Numbered from the stretch's first letter, positions 52,441 through 63,077 are shown. The stretch: DNA of 64,000 nt from Halothiobacillus sp. (GCA_023255735.1 JAGDVP010000001.1:1-64000); one strand, 5' to 3'. Notes: a model not told the origin generated them from the letters alone. Translations and numbers: made by a program.

Positions 52441-53916
52441 ATGCACGTTTTAAATCCTCCGGGTTATTTGACAACATCTCGCCGCACCAAAATTGTCGCA
52501 ACCTTGGGTCCTGCTAGTGATTCCCCGCAAATTATTTCAGATTTAGTGCGCGCGGGCGTTGATGTTGTTCGGCTTAACTTTTCCCACGGCAAAGCCGCCG
52601 ATCATCAACAACGTGCGGAAATGGTACGCAAGGCGGCTCAGGAGCAAGGCCGGTATGTCGCCATTTTAGGGGATTTGCAAGGGCCTAAAATTCGGATCGA
52701 CCGATTCAAAACCGGTAAAGTGGAGTTAGCCGAAGGCGCTGCCTTTGTGTTGGATGCCGAATTAGATCGAGATAGCGGCGATGAAACCAGGGTGGGGATT
52801 ACCTACAAAGCGTTGGTCACCGATTCCCGCAGTGGCGATGTGTTGCTGCTGGATGACGGGCGAATCGTGCTGCGCGTTGAGTCCGTTCAAAGCAGTAAAA
52901 TTCACACCACGGTGGTGGTGGGTGGTGAGCTTTCGAATAATAAAGGCATTAATCGTCAAGGCGGCGGTTTGTCTGCGCCTGCGATTACGGACAAAGATCG
53001 TGAAGACATAAAAACCGCCTCGTTAATCGGAGTGGATTATATCGCGGTATCGTTTCCCCGCTCAGGTGAAGACATACACGAAGCCCGGCGCTTGTTGCAA
53101 GCAGCGGGCTGCAGTGCGCACATCGTGGCTAAAATTGAACGCGCTGAAGCAATTGAATGTATTAAAGATATTATTCAAGCCTCTGATGCCATCATGATTG
53201 CCCGGGGTGATTTGGGTGTGGAAATTGGCGATGCCGAGCTTCCTGCTGTGCAAAAAGCCTTTATCCGTATGGCGCGCGATATGAATCGCCCGGTGATTAC
53301 CGCCACCCAAATGATGGAAACCATGATTACTAACCCGATTCCCACTCGGGCGGAAGTATTCGATGTGGCTAATGCAGTGCTCGATGGTACCGATGCGGTT
53401 ATGTTGTCGGGTGAAACGGCGGCAGGTAAGCATCCCGTGCGTGTGGTTGAAACCATGGCGCGTATTTGCCAGCGAGCCGAATATCAAATTGAAGCCAAGC
53501 GCACGCAACCCCCCTTAGATATTCCATTTGAGCGAATCGACCAGGCGATTGCGTATTCTGCGATTTATACCGCCAATCACTTAGATGTGACGGCGATTGT
53601 GGCTTTAACGGAATCGGGCGCCACACCGCTGTGGATGTCGCGCGTATCAACCGATATTCCCATCTATGCGTTTACCCGCAATGAGGTGGCCGCGCGGCGC
53701 GTGGCACTGTATCGCGGTGTTCAAGCGGTGCATTTCCCTTATGAATCGACCGATCATGCCGAAGTGAACCGCATGGTGATTGAAGCCTTAACGAAGATGG
53801 AGCGTCTGGATGATGGTGATATTGTCATCATTACGAAAGGCGATTTAATGGGTGAAATGGGCGGCACCAATGCCATGAAAATTGTGCGTGTTGGGCAAAT
53901 TATCAACCCCGACTAA
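52441..53916 (+). CDS. pyk: Pyruvate kinase
   Basis: A 491-residue enzyme with TKIVATLGPAS, VRLNFSHG, the metal site MIARGDLGVEIG and ATQMMETMITNPIPTRAEV. It is cotranscribed with pgk and ends in a terminator. AAAGGAAATTT precedes the ATG. In an autotroph it moves fixed carbon from phosphoenolpyruvate to pyruvate. Confidence 0.97.
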   Translation: MHVLNPPGYLTTSRRTKIVATLGPASDSPQIISDLVRAGVDVVRLNFSHGKAADHQQRAEMVRKAAQEQGRYVAILGDLQGPKIRIDRFKTGKVELAEGAAFVLDAELDRDSGDETRVGITYKALVTDSRSGDVLLLDDGRIVLRVESVQSSKIHTTVVVGGELSNNKGINRQGGGLSAPAITDKDREDIKTASLIGVDYIAVSFPRSGEDIHEARRLLQAAGCSAHIVAKIERAEAIECIKDIIQASDAIMIARGDLGVEIGDAELPAVQKAFIRMARDMNRPVITATQMMETMITNPIPTRAEVFDVANAVLDGTDAVMLSGETAAGKHPVRVVETMARICQRAEYQIEAKRTQPPLDIPFERIDQAIAYSAIYTANHLDVTAIVALTESGATPLWMSRVSTDIPIYAFTRNEVAARRVALYRGVQAVHFPYESTDHAEVNRMVIEALTKMERLDDGDIVIITKGDLMGEMGGTNAMKIVRVGQIINPD

Positions 53917-53923
53917 GTTTATT

Positions 53924-53947
53924 CGCCGCGATAGCGCGGCGTTTTTT
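53924..53947 (+). terminator. Rho-independent terminator after pyk
   Basis: CGCCGCG (53924-53930) pairs with CGCGGCG (53935-53941) around a 4-nt loop, followed by six Ts. Confidence 0.9.
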
Positions 53948-54021
53948 CGTGGGTGTGGCTTGGGCTTTTTTGACTGATTTTTGGGCTTGATTTTTATTTT
54001 TAACCTCACTGGAGAGACAGA

Positions 54022-55086
54022 ATGGCGCTTATTTCCTTACGTCAATTATTAGATCATGCGGCAGAACATGCCTATGGCATGCCCGCGTTCAATGTCAACA
54101 ACATGGAACAAATTCACGCAATTATGCAAGCGGCGGATGCGGTCAACAGCCCGGTCATTTTGCAAGGTTCAGCCGGCGCTCGCTCTTATGCCGGCGAGCC
54201 TTTCCTGCGCCATCTCGTGCTGGCTGCGGTTGAAATGTACCCCCACATTCCGGTGGTGATGCACCAAGATCACGGCGCTGATCCGGGCGTATGCTTCCGT
54301 GCCATTCAATCGGGTTTTAGCTCGGTGATGATGGACGGCTCACTCATGCCCGATATGAAAACCCCCTCATCGTTTGAGTACAACGTGGAAGTGACCCGTA
54401 AAGTTGCCGAAATGTCGCATTTTGTTGGCGTATCGGTTGAAGGTGAATTGGGCTGCTTGGGTTCACTTGAAACCGGCAAAATGGGTGAAGAAGATGGTCA
54501 CGGTGCTGAAGGTGAGCTTGATCACTCGATGCTGTTGACGGATCCTGAAGAAGCGGCTGAATTTGTTAAACGCACCGATGTGGATGCTTTGGCTATTGCC
54601 ATCGGCACCTCACATGGCGCGTACAAGTTCACGCAAAAGCCCACGGGTAAAGTGCTGCGTATTGATCGGGTGAAAGAAATTCACGCGCGCATCCCCAATA
54701 CCCATTTGGTGATGCACGGTTCGTCCTCGGTGCCTGAAGATTGGTTAGAAATTATCAACAATTACGGCGGCGATATGGGTCAAACCTATGGCGTACCGGT
54801 GGAAGAGATTGTTGAAGGCATCAAATACGGCGTGCGTAAAGTGAATATCGATACCGATTTACGCATGGCATCAACCGGGGCGATTCGCAAACACCTGCAT
54901 GATAACCCCGCGAACTTTGACCCACGTAAATTCTTCAAAGAAGCAACGAAAGCCATGAAAGGCATTTGCCAAGCCCGTTTTGAAGCGTTTGGTGCCGCCG
55001 GTAAAGCGTCATTAATCAAGCCCATCAATCTGGACGATATGCATAAGCGTTATGCCTCGGGCAGCTTAAAGCAGCAAATTAAATAA
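54022..55086 (+). CDS. fba: Class II fructose-1,6-bisphosphate aldolase (Calvin-cycle subtype)
   Basis: A 354-residue zinc aldolase. The opening [16 protein letters not shown], the [15 protein letters not shown] zinc-site segment and [18 protein letters not shown] match the CbbA-type class II aldolases of autotrophs more than E. coli FbaA. It can make both fructose and sedoheptulose bisphosphates. GGAGAGACAGA precedes the ATG. It is separated from pyk by a terminator and so may have its own promoter. Confidence 0.96.
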   Translation: MALISLRQLLDHAAEHAYGMPAFNVNNMEQIHAIMQAADAVNSPVILQGSAGARSYAGEPFLRHLVLAAVEMYPHIPVVMHQDHGADPGVCFRAIQSGFSSVMMDGSLMPDMKTPSSFEYNVEVTRKVAEMSHFVGVSVEGELGCLGSLETGKMGEEDGHGAEGELDHSMLLTDPEEAAEFVKRTDVDALAIAIGTSHGAYKFTQKPTGKVLRIDRVKEIHARIPNTHLVMHGSSSVPEDWLEIINNYGGDMGQTYGVPVEEIVEGIKYGVRKVNIDTDLRMASTGAIRKHLHDNPANFDPRKFFKEATKAMKGICQARFEAFGAAGKASLIKPINLDDMHKRYASGSLKQQIK

Positions 55087-55107
55087 CTTTTAGTTTAATT
55101 CACAAAT

Positions 55108-55133
55108 AACCCGCGTTTATCGCGGGTTTTTTT
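55108..55133 (+). terminator. Rho-independent terminator of fba
   Basis: AACCCGCG (55108-55115) pairs with CGCGGGTT (55121-55128) around a 5-nt loop, with a following T-run. Confidence 0.9.
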
Positions 55134-55199
55134 ATGGGCATCGGCCAAATTGCTCGGGTTTGGCAAAACAGGCTGGGCGGTTAGCACGCCTGCAATCGG

Positions 55200-57068
55200 T
55201 TATAACGTCTGCGCTTTGAGCACGCTGCCGGGTTGTTTTTTTGCCTGCGACTTAATCAGGCTAATTTGTTCGGTGAGGGTTTGGCTGTGAATAGCGTAGT
55301 GTGCCGGGCGGGTTAATGCGGCGAGTGTAAGGCTGCAAAAAGGGTATTGTTTTGGCCGGCCTTCTCGATCGGTGGTTTCGATAAAGCCGCGCGCTTGATC
55401 CACTTCATCGTACAAGGTGGGGATTTTCTGATCGAACGCTTGGATCATGTGCGCGCATTGCCCGCGCCAATCGGGCGATTGAAATAAAATTACAAAATCA
55501 TCGCCGCCCACATGGCCTAAAAAATCGTGGGCTGGGTGAATATGATCGTTCAAAATTTGCGCTAAGAGCAGCAGCACGCGATCACCGCGTTGATAGCCGT
55601 AATAATCATTAATCGCCTTGAAATAATCGAGATCGGCATAAACCAAGGTAAAGGCGGTGCCGGTTTCAAGCCAGCTGCTGAGCGCTTCATTGATGGGTAC
55701 ATTGCCCGGCAAGCCACTTAACGGGTTTAAGTGTTGCGCTTGGCGCACTTGCTCGGTGGTGTATAAGCGCAATAAATCAATTAGTTGGCCTACGCCGGCG
55801 TAGGCTCGTTGCCGAGTGATGATAAATACATCATGAAAGTTTCGATGATCGCGCTCGCTTAATCGGCGGCTTAATAGCGTGAGCGATTCGGATTCATCCA
55901 CAATGACCGGATGCTGATCCATCAGGCGGCTAATCGAGCGGCGCTCATTTAAGGGGCGGCCGTAAGGGCTGGCATATAGGTTCATTAAATCGTGCCGCCA
56001 GGCAATACCCACGGGCAGGCTGCCATCTAAAACCGGTAGGGCGCGTAATTGGGCATCGGCGAGAAACAATGCCATGACCGCATCGAGGCGCTCGGTTATT
56101 TGCACGCAGGGCGCTGGCTGAATCAGGGTTTGAATCAAGCGTTGCTGGGTTCGGGCGCCGTTTATATTCGAGCTAAGCTGCGCCAATAGCTCATCGGATA
56201 GCGTCCGAATTGGGTTCGCGCTTGGTTGGCCGAACAGATACCCTTGCAGAAAATCAACACCGAGTTCAACCAGCACCCGTGCCTCTGAGCTAAGCTCAAT
56301 ACCTTCAGCCACCACCAGCGCCCCAGATTCTTTGGCGAGCTGAACCACTGAGCGAACAAATCGATATTTTTTTGGGTTTTGGTCAATGCCGCTTAACATC
56401 GCGCGATCAATTTTGACAATATCGGGCTGGCGATCTAGCCAATGCAGCAAGCCGTTGTAACCGGCGGCGAAATCATCCAGAGCCAAGGTAACCCCGCGTA
56501 GGCGCAATTGATCTAAATTGCGTTGCAAAATCTGCGGCTGCTCAGTGGTGTGCTCCTCGGTTAATTCAATCACAAGCCGTTGATAGGGCAGGGCATGGTT
56601 GCGCAAGGCATCCAGCAAATTTTCTACTGAAAACTTAGGGTGGCCCAAGGCTTCGGGGGATAAATTGACAAATAGCCGGCCATTGAGTTTAAGCGCGGTA
56701 AATTGGGTAATGGCTTGAATCGCTAAATGAAATTCCAGCTGTAATCGACGATTGGCGGCCGTGGCGATCGTAAGTAAATCACCAATATGGGCAAAACCTG
56801 TGGCTTTCGGTGGGCGAGCTAAGGCCTCGTAGCCATAAATTTCGAGGTTCATTACATCAATTAACGGCTGAAATGCCATGGCAATAGATTGGCTGGCAAT
56901 TAACTGTTCAATTCGTTGGGTTGCGCCTAAGGCGCTGATTTGTGCCTCTAAAAAAGAGATCGCGGTGGGCGGGTTCAGTATAAATGCGGGCGGGTGGTTT
57001 TGCGTGGGTGCAGGATTGGTTGTTAAAAAATCATTAATAAAATCATAAGACTGTGTGGGTTTTTGCAT
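55200..57068 (-). CDS. EAL-CBS-GGDEF cyclic-di-GMP signalling protein
   Basis: A 622-residue protein. The EAL phosphodiesterase domain is N-terminal (about 55-290) with EALAR, ELTEEH, DDFAAGYNGL and KIDRAM. A paired CBS region (about 310-430) follows, and a GGDEF domain (about 445-610) carries GGDDF, a functional variant. No membrane segment or signal peptide is seen, so it is cytoplasmic, perhaps sensing nucleotides through CBS. Both catalytic motifs look intact, so the net activity cannot be told from sequence. ATG 57068 has GGAG 11 nt upstream; a GTG at 57098 is an alternative. Confidence 0.9.
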   Translation of the reverse strand: MQKPTQSYDFINDFLTTNPAPTQNHPPAFILNPPTAISFLEAQISALGATQRIEQLIASQSIAMAFQPLIDVMNLEIYGYEALARPPKATGFAHIGDLLTIATAANRRLQLEFHLAIQAITQFTALKLNGRLFVNLSPEALGHPKFSVENLLDALRNHALPYQRLVIELTEEHTTEQPQILQRNLDQLRLRGVTLALDDFAAGYNGLLHWLDRQPDIVKIDRAMLSGIDQNPKKYRFVRSVVQLAKESGALVVAEGIELSSEARVLVELGVDFLQGYLFGQPSANPIRTLSDELLAQLSSNINGARTQQRLIQTLIQPAPCVQITERLDAVMALFLADAQLRALPVLDGSLPVGIAWRHDLMNLYASPYGRPLNERRSISRLMDQHPVIVDESESLTLLSRRLSERDHRNFHDVFIITRQRAYAGVGQLIDLLRLYTTEQVRQAQHLNPLSGLPGNVPINEALSSWLETGTAFTLVYADLDYFKAINDYYGYQRGDRVLLLLAQILNDHIHPAHDFLGHVGGDDFVILFQSPDWRGQCAHMIQAFDQKIPTLYDEVDQARGFIETTDREGRPKQYPFCSLTLAALTRPAHYAIHSQTLTEQISLIKSQAKKQPGSVLKAQTL

Positions 57069-57313
57069 AAGGTTACGATCTCCAAAGCGGGGCGGCACCC
57101 AAGCTAAGCTCAGGCATACGGTGGCAGATCACATCCCCAGGCTCATAATGAGAAGGGCTGCGAGCATGTCAGGTGCGCGTGACAATTCAGTGAATGGGGC
57201 GGCGGCTTGCGGCTTTGTGGGCTTATGTGTGTAAATTTGGCTTATAAAATTGTTTATCCCCAAAGCAATGGCGATAATGGCAAACTTAGAAAAATCGGTA
57301 ACGGACATCTCTC

Positions 57314-58828
57314 ATGCAAGACGATACCTTGGTTGCAGCCGTTGATCTCGGCTCGAATAGTTTTCATATGTTGATTGCCCGAGTGCATGGCGGCCAAATT
57401 CAAATCATCGACCGCATGAAAGAAATGGTGCGGCTCGCCGGGGGGTTACAGCCGGATGGCAAATTGGCCGAAGATGCCATGGAACGCGGCATCGCCTGCC
57501 TTACCCGCTTTGGCCAGCGCTTGGCGGGTATGCCACGGGGTAGTGTGCGCATTGTGGGCACCAATACGCTGCGTGCCGCTAAAAATGGCACGCAATTTAT
57601 TAAACGCGGCGAGAAGGCCATCGGACATCCGATTGAAATTATCGCAGGGCGTGAGGAAGCCCGTTTGGTGTTTTTGGGCGTGGCGCAGAGTGAGGCGCCC
57701 ATTGAAGGCCCCCGTTTGGTGGTCGATATTGGCGGCGGCTCAACTGAGTTGATTTTGGGTCAGCACTTAAGCCCGTTCAAAATGGAAAGTGTACCGATCG
57801 GCTGCGTGGCCTTGATGCGGGATTTTTTTGCCGACGGGATATTTAATGCCGAGCGGTTAGAGCACGCCAAAGTCCGCGCCGAATTAGAGCTTAGCCCCTA
57901 CAAGGCCGCGTACCTGAAATCAGGCTGGGTGCAGGCGCAGGGTAGTTCCGGCACAGCGCGCTCATTGGCCAATGTCGCCAAAGCCAATGGTTGGGGTGAT
58001 GGCACGATTACGGCCGCAGGTTTGCAGCGTATTTTAGCGGCGGTTTTAGCGGCAGGCTCGGTTGAAAAGCTTAAATTGCAGGGGTTATCGGATGACCGTA
58101 AACCCGTGTTTGTGGGCGGATTAATTGCCATGCAGGCGGTGTTTGCCGCGCTTAAAATCGAACAAATGCTGGTGAGTGATGGCGCATTGCGTGAGGGCTT
58201 GGTGTTCGACTGGCTCGATCGCAGCGATCATGATGACATTCGCCAAGCCACGGTGCAGCGTTTGCAGCGCTTATTTACGGTAGATGGCCGTCATGCGGCG
58301 CGCATTGCCAAAACCTCCTCAGTTCTATTGGCACAAGTGGCACCCGATTGGGGGCTTTCTTGTCAACCCGATGCCATTGATGCGCCGCGTTATGCCGAGT
58401 GGCTTGATATTGCCGCCCGGTTGCATGAAATTGGTTTGGCGGTGAGCCATTCAGGCTTTCATCACCACGGGGCGTATATTATTAATTACGCGGACATGCC
58501 GGGCTTAACCCGCGCGGCGCAAACCATTATCGCCAGCCTGGTGCACACCCATCGGCGCAAATTTAAACCGCAGCGGTTTGAGCTCATTGATGAGCGTTTG
58601 CGTGGCCAAATTATCAAGCTCGCGGTTATTTTGCGTTTAGCCGTCTTGCTGCATCGTGATCGCTCACCCCAAGCCAAAACGCCCAAACTCAGTTTAAAGG
58701 CGCAAGAAAACACCCTACATTTGCGGTTCAGCAAAGGTTGGTTGGCTGCGCGGCCTTTGACGGTGGTGGATTTAGAACTTGAGCGTGATTTTTTATCGAT
58801 GGCGTCCATTGATTTACGCTTCTCATAA
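57314..58828 (+). CDS. ppx: Exopolyphosphatase (Ppx/GppA family)
   Basis: A 504-residue enzyme that removes phosphate from polyphosphate chains. It has VAAVDLGSNSFHMLIARV, RIVGTNTLRAAKN and the second phosphate-binding VVDIGGGSTELI, plus a C-terminal HD-like domain (IAARLHEIGLAVSHSGFHHHGAYII). Length favours Ppx over the shorter GppA-only forms, but both activities are possible. It is 11 bp from recJ. Confidence 0.92.
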   Translation: MQDDTLVAAVDLGSNSFHMLIARVHGGQIQIIDRMKEMVRLAGGLQPDGKLAEDAMERGIACLTRFGQRLAGMPRGSVRIVGTNTLRAAKNGTQFIKRGEKAIGHPIEIIAGREEARLVFLGVAQSEAPIEGPRLVVDIGGGSTELILGQHLSPFKMESVPIGCVALMRDFFADGIFNAERLEHAKVRAELELSPYKAAYLKSGWVQAQGSSGTARSLANVAKANGWGDGTITAAGLQRILAAVLAAGSVEKLKLQGLSDDRKPVFVGGLIAMQAVFAALKIEQMLVSDGALREGLVFDWLDRSDHDDIRQATVQRLQRLFTVDGRHAARIAKTSSVLLAQVAPDWGLSCQPDAIDAPRYAEWLDIAARLHEIGLAVSHSGFHHHGAYIINYADMPGLTRAAQTIIASLVHTHRRKFKPQRFELIDERLRGQIIKLAVILRLAVLLHRDRSPQAKTPKLSLKAQENTLHLRFSKGWLAARPLTVVDLELERDFLSMASIDLRFS

Positions 58829-58839
58829 ACGCCACCCTG

Positions 58840-60675
58840 ATGCCGCTTGATAAAAAATCCTCGCCCCGCATTGTTCGGCGTGCGGTGCCGCCCATCCCCG
58901 CCGAGATGGCCTCATTTAACCCAAATCTTGCCGCGATTTTGGTCAACCGAGGTATCACCATGCCGCAGCAATTAGATGCGAGCCTTAACTTTTTGCTGCC
59001 AACCGCCCAGTTGCCGGGCATAGACGCCGCAGCCGCTCTTATCGCAGAAGCCCTGCAAGCCCAAGCCCACATTTTAATCGTGGGCGATTTTGATGCCGAT
59101 GGCGCCACCGCCACCGCCCTCTGTGTGCGCGGCTTGCAGGCGATGGGTGCGCAGCATGTGGCTTATACCCTGCCCGATCGGGCACGCCATGGTTACGGCT
59201 TATCACCCGCAGTGTTGCGTGATTGGCTGGCGCAAGCCGATGCGCCGCCTAGTTTAATCATAACGGTTGATAACGGCATTAGCGCCTTTGCCGGGGTTGC
59301 TGCAGCACGGGCTTTGGGCGCACGGGTTGTGATTACCGATCATCATTTACCCGGGGATGCGCTGCCGCCGGCCTGTGCGATTGTGAACCCCAATTTAGCC
59401 GATTCGCTATTTGCATCCAAAGCCTTGGCCGGCGTGGGCGTGGCGTTTTATGTGCTGGCGGCGGTGCGGGAAAAGCTCACTGCGCAGGGTTGGTTTACCC
59501 GCGAAAGGCCGCGGCCTAATCTTGCCCAATGGCTGGATTTAGTCGCGGTGGGTACCGTGGCCGATGTGGTGGCGCTCGATGACAACAACCGCCGCCTCGT
59601 AGCGCAAGGGCTTGAGCGCATTCGCGCGCTGCACAGCGTGCCGGGTATTTCTGCCCTGTTCGCCGTGGCAGGCAAAGACCCACGCCATGCTACCAGCCAA
59701 GATTTAGGTTTTGTGGTGGGGCCGCGCTTAAATGCGGCGGGCAGGCTTATAGACATGCGCATTGGGGTGGCGTGTTTGCTGGCTGATGACCCCGCCGAGG
59801 CGCGGCGTTTAGCGCTTATGTTGAATGAAATTAACCAAGATCGGCGCGCAATCGAACAAGACATGCTGTATCGGCTGCAAAAAAGTGGCCAATCAGAGGC
59901 TATCAATGAGCTGAATATCCCGCGTCCCACGCATCCGGCTGATTGGGTGCTGTTTGATGTAACCTTTCATCAAGGGGTGATCGGCATTGTCGCGGGGCGC
60001 TTAAAGGAGCGTTGGCAACGGCCGGTATTTGTGTTCGCCCCTGAAGATGTAATGGCGGACACGCAGCCAACTATGCCACCAGATGCAAGGCTTAAAGCCT
60101 CGGGGCGCTCGATTGCGGGGATTCATCTGCGCGATGTGCTAGTGTCCATGGCAACCCGCGCACCGGATTTGATGCTGGCTTTTGGCGGACACGCGATGGC
60201 CGCCGGGTTAAGCCTTGAGTACCGTAACCTACCCAAGTTTCGCGCGCTTTTTGCAGAAGAAATGGCGAAATACGCCTCGCAGCTGCCTGATGCCGCAGTA
60301 ATTTGGTCCGATGGTGAATTAAGTGCGCTTGAGCTCACGCCACAGTTCGCCCAAACCCTGCACGCCAGCACGCCTTGGGGAACCGATTGCCCCGAACCCC
60401 TGTTCGATAACGCGTTTGAAGTGATCGAACGCATCCCGCTCAAAGAGGGGCAACACTGGCGGCTAAGCCTGCGCCTACTCACTCGGCAGCCACAAAACAC
60501 CACCGCATCGTTTGCACAGGTACCGGCAGAACCGATTGCCGCCATTTGGTTCGGCATTGGCGATCAACTGCCGCCGGGTCGTTTCTGGCATTTAGCTTAT
60601 CGCCTCGGCATGAATTACTTTCGTGGGCAAGAAACGCTGCAATTGATGGTGGTCAGCGGCGCGGCTTGCAAATAG
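58840..60675 (+). CDS. recJ: Single-stranded-DNA exonuclease RecJ
   Basis: A 611-residue 5'-3' exonuclease used in recombination and mismatch repair. DHH phosphoesterase motifs are GDFDADGATATAL, VDNGISA and VITDHHLPGD; the DHHA1 part shows GGHAMAAGLSLE. It completes the window's mismatch-repair set together with the nicking MutL. It probably shares a transcript with ppx. Confidence 0.96.
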   Translation: MPLDKKSSPRIVRRAVPPIPAEMASFNPNLAAILVNRGITMPQQLDASLNFLLPTAQLPGIDAAAALIAEALQAQAHILIVGDFDADGATATALCVRGLQAMGAQHVAYTLPDRARHGYGLSPAVLRDWLAQADAPPSLIITVDNGISAFAGVAAARALGARVVITDHHLPGDALPPACAIVNPNLADSLFASKALAGVGVAFYVLAAVREKLTAQGWFTRERPRPNLAQWLDLVAVGTVADVVALDDNNRRLVAQGLERIRALHSVPGISALFAVAGKDPRHATSQDLGFVVGPRLNAAGRLIDMRIGVACLLADDPAEARRLALMLNEINQDRRAIEQDMLYRLQKSGQSEAINELNIPRPTHPADWVLFDVTFHQGVIGIVAGRLKERWQRPVFVFAPEDVMADTQPTMPPDARLKASGRSIAGIHLRDVLVSMATRAPDLMLAFGGHAMAAGLSLEYRNLPKFRALFAEEMAKYASQLPDAAVIWSDGELSALELTPQFAQTLHASTPWGTDCPEPLFDNAFEVIERIPLKEGQHWRLSLRLLTRQPQNTTASFAQVPAEPIAAIWFGIGDQLPPGRFWHLAYRLGMNYFRGQETLQLMVVSGAACK

Positions 60676-60784
60676 ATATGTTATTACATACCATCTATCT
60701 CTATAAGTAAAAGATTATATGAATAAATTTTTTTCTATAAACTGAGTGTGATTGATTTCTTGGTAACTGCTGGAGTAGTGAACG

Positions 60785-61384
60785 ATGAAGCGTACTTTGA
60801 TCAAAGTAGCAACTTTTGGGCTTGTATTGGCGTTGGGCGTAAATGGGGCAGTGTATGCAACGACTCAGGAATCTGTGCCCACGGCGTCAACCGCAAAACT
60901 GGGCAAGCATCATGCTCAACCAATCACGGTTGAGGATGTACTACAGGCGCAAAAAGAGTGGGGAGATGGCATCGTTGAGATCGGTAAAATTTTTACGGCG
61001 GGTGGCGATTACAAAGCAGCAGCAAGCAAATTTATCGACCATTATTACGCTTATGGTGATGGAAAAGTTTTATTTAAGCCCACCCGTGCAGCGGCTGATC
61101 AATTTCGTGAAACCAAAGAAGGTGCCTTGTCTTACTTTGTAACAGGTATTGATAAGGAAGATCATGGATTCGCGATTCAGCCTTGGAGCAAAGTCCGGTT
61201 TGAGAACTCAGATGTTGATATTGAAAATGGTGATGCAATTGCGTTGGGTAATTACTTTTTTACCGATGCAAAAACCAATGAAGAAGTAAAAGTGGAGTTT
61301 ACCTTTGGTTATAAACGCGCCAAAGATGGCCATTTAGAAATATTCCTGCACCATTCGTCTATTCCTTATCAAGAGGCACATTAA
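60785..61384 (+). CDS. Secreted protein, possibly SnoaL-like
   Basis: A 199-residue protein with a clear signal peptide (MKRTLIKVATFGLVLALG, cleavage near VYA). The mature part (VEDVLQAQKEWGDGIVEIG, FIDHYYAYGDGKVLFKPT, FTFGYKRAKDGHLEIFLHHSS) has the helix-then-sheet look of SnoaL/NTF2-like proteins, but I cannot name a function. Similar proteins in databases may carry unreliable enzyme names. Its upstream region is very AT-rich, and the gene is AT-richer than its neighbours. GGAG lies 11 nt upstream. Confidence 0.75.
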   Translation: MKRTLIKVATFGLVLALGVNGAVYATTQESVPTASTAKLGKHHAQPITVEDVLQAQKEWGDGIVEIGKIFTAGGDYKAAASKFIDHYYAYGDGKVLFKPTRAAADQFRETKEGALSYFVTGIDKEDHGFAIQPWSKVRFENSDVDIENGDAIALGNYFFTDAKTNEEVKVEFTFGYKRAKDGHLEIFLHHSSIPYQEAH

Positions 61385-61387
61385 AAC

Positions 61388-61413
61388 CCAAGCCCTCGCA
61401 ATGAGGGGCTTGG
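61388..61413 (+). terminator. Possible terminator hairpin after the secreted-protein gene
   Basis: CCAAGCCCTC and GAGGGGCTTGG form a stem with one bulge just after the stop. There is no T-run, so it may be a stability hairpin. Confidence 0.4.
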
Positions 61414-61525
61414 TGGTAATCAAGCAAGTGAGATCTAGCGCAACGAAACCTACCTGGGGAATTAACGGGGATGACTCTTTAATTTCTCGGCGAAATAGCT
61501 GAAAAAATCAGTCCGCTTATGGGAT

Positions 61526-62989
61526 TTAACCGTTGGTATACAACCAATCGAGAATGGCATCTTGCACGCGCGAGCCGCCGCCGTTTTGTACATTGGGTTC
61601 ATTTTGCAAAATCACCACCACATACCGCCGCCCTGATTCAGTGAGAATATACCCCGCGCCGGCGCGCACATCGCGCAGAGTGCCGGTTTTAAGGTGAATC
61701 ATGCCGCGAGCCGCTTCGCCTTTCATGCGTTTGCGCATGGTGCCATCAATGCCGGCGATGGGGAGGGATGCCATCAGCTCCGGCATGGTAGGGCTATCCC
61801 AGGCATAGCGCAAAAGCTGCCCCATTTCGCGCGGGCTGATGCGGTCTTTGCGCGAGAGCCCTGAGCCGTTTTCAATATCAAAGCCCGGCCAGTTAAACCC
61901 TTGGCGTTTAAGCCAGCCATCGATAGCCATTTTGGATTTAAGCAGGGTGCCCGGCGCGCCCTCGAGCTCCGCGCCAATGGTCAGGAAAATTTGCCGCGCC
62001 ATGAGGTTGTTTGACCATTTATTTTGCAGATACAAATACTGAGTTAAATTTTCAGAATTGTGCTGCGCTAAAAATACTGCGTTTTTGGGTACGAGGCCTT
62101 CGCTCCAGCTGCCATCAATTTTGCCGCCTTGCTGCGCAAACAGATGCACGAATGCCGCATAAAAGGCATCGTTGGCATTGCCGGCGACCAAGTAATATTG
62201 ATCGGGTTGGCATTCGGTACTGATGGTGCCGGTAATATTTAAGGTAGGGGTGTTGGTATCTGAATTTAAAACGGCAATAGCAGGCTGGTTGTTTTTGCCG
62301 CTGCAATCGCCTTTGTTGAGCTTGATGTCGTTGTTTACGGTTAAGTTTTGATTGGGCGGCCAGGCTTTAACAATGGGCCCTTTGCCGGCTTGATCGGGCG
62401 GGGCGATCAGCACGCGGGTGGCTCTATTATCGAGCAGCAGGGCTTGCGGTAGGGCGTTGTAGACGCGCTCAGGGTGGCCATCAAACTCGCTCGGGTCGGC
62501 CGGTCCCGGATCAAAATAGCTGTTATCGAGCACGAGCTTGCCGGTAATTTGCTGAATGCCTAAATCATGAATTTGCCGGATTAAATCCCACAAATCTTCG
62601 CTGCGAAACCATGGGTCGCCCACGCCTTTAATGTATAAATTGCCGCGAATCACCCCGTTGACAGGCAGGGCATCGGCATAGACCCGGGTCGGCCATTGAT
62701 AGTTTGAGCCGAGCACATCCAACGCCACAACCGAGGTAACGAGTTTCATGACCGAAGCGGGGTTGAACAAATCATCGGGCAGGTGAGTGAGCAGGGGTTT
62801 GTTGCTATCAACCGCCTGCACCCAAATGCCTAAGTCATCTAGATTGAGTTTTTGTTTTTTGAGCGCATCCAGCACGCTGGTGGGGATGGCGGCTTCGGCG
62901 GCATAGAGCGCAGGCGCAAAAATAACAAGAGAACAAGCCAGCGCACACATGACAATAAGACGCAAAAATGGCTGAAAAACTCGGGGCAT
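61526..62989 (-). CDS. dacB: D-alanyl-D-alanine carboxypeptidase/endopeptidase (PBP4)
   Basis: A 487-residue periplasmic peptidoglycan hydrolase of the S13 family. It has a signal peptide (cleaved near LYAAEA), the nucleophile motif SVMK, an ENGSGLSR segment at the second motif and the KTG motif (HLKTGTLRD). It trims or cuts peptide crosslinks. ATG 62989 is chosen over a TTG five codons upstream; neither has a strong ribosome site. Confidence 0.92.
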   Translation of the reverse strand: MPRVFQPFLRLIVMCALACSLVIFAPALYAAEAAIPTSVLDALKKQKLNLDDLGIWVQAVDSNKPLLTHLPDDLFNPASVMKLVTSVVALDVLGSNYQWPTRVYADALPVNGVIRGNLYIKGVGDPWFRSEDLWDLIRQIHDLGIQQITGKLVLDNSYFDPGPADPSEFDGHPERVYNALPQALLLDNRATRVLIAPPDQAGKGPIVKAWPPNQNLTVNNDIKLNKGDCSGKNNQPAIAVLNSDTNTPTLNITGTISTECQPDQYYLVAGNANDAFYAAFVHLFAQQGGKIDGSWSEGLVPKNAVFLAQHNSENLTQYLYLQNKWSNNLMARQIFLTIGAELEGAPGTLLKSKMAIDGWLKRQGFNWPGFDIENGSGLSRKDRISPREMGQLLRYAWDSPTMPELMASLPIAGIDGTMRKRMKGEAARGMIHLKTGTLRDVRAGAGYILTESGRRYVVVILQNEPNVQNGGGSRVQDAILDWLYTNG

Positions 62990-63077
62990 AAGGGTGCTCA
63001 GCAAAACAAAAGATAACGCGAAATCGGGTTTGGTGTAGCCGGGCTCAGGGGAAGTCCGGCGGGCTGCGTGGCGCTGT

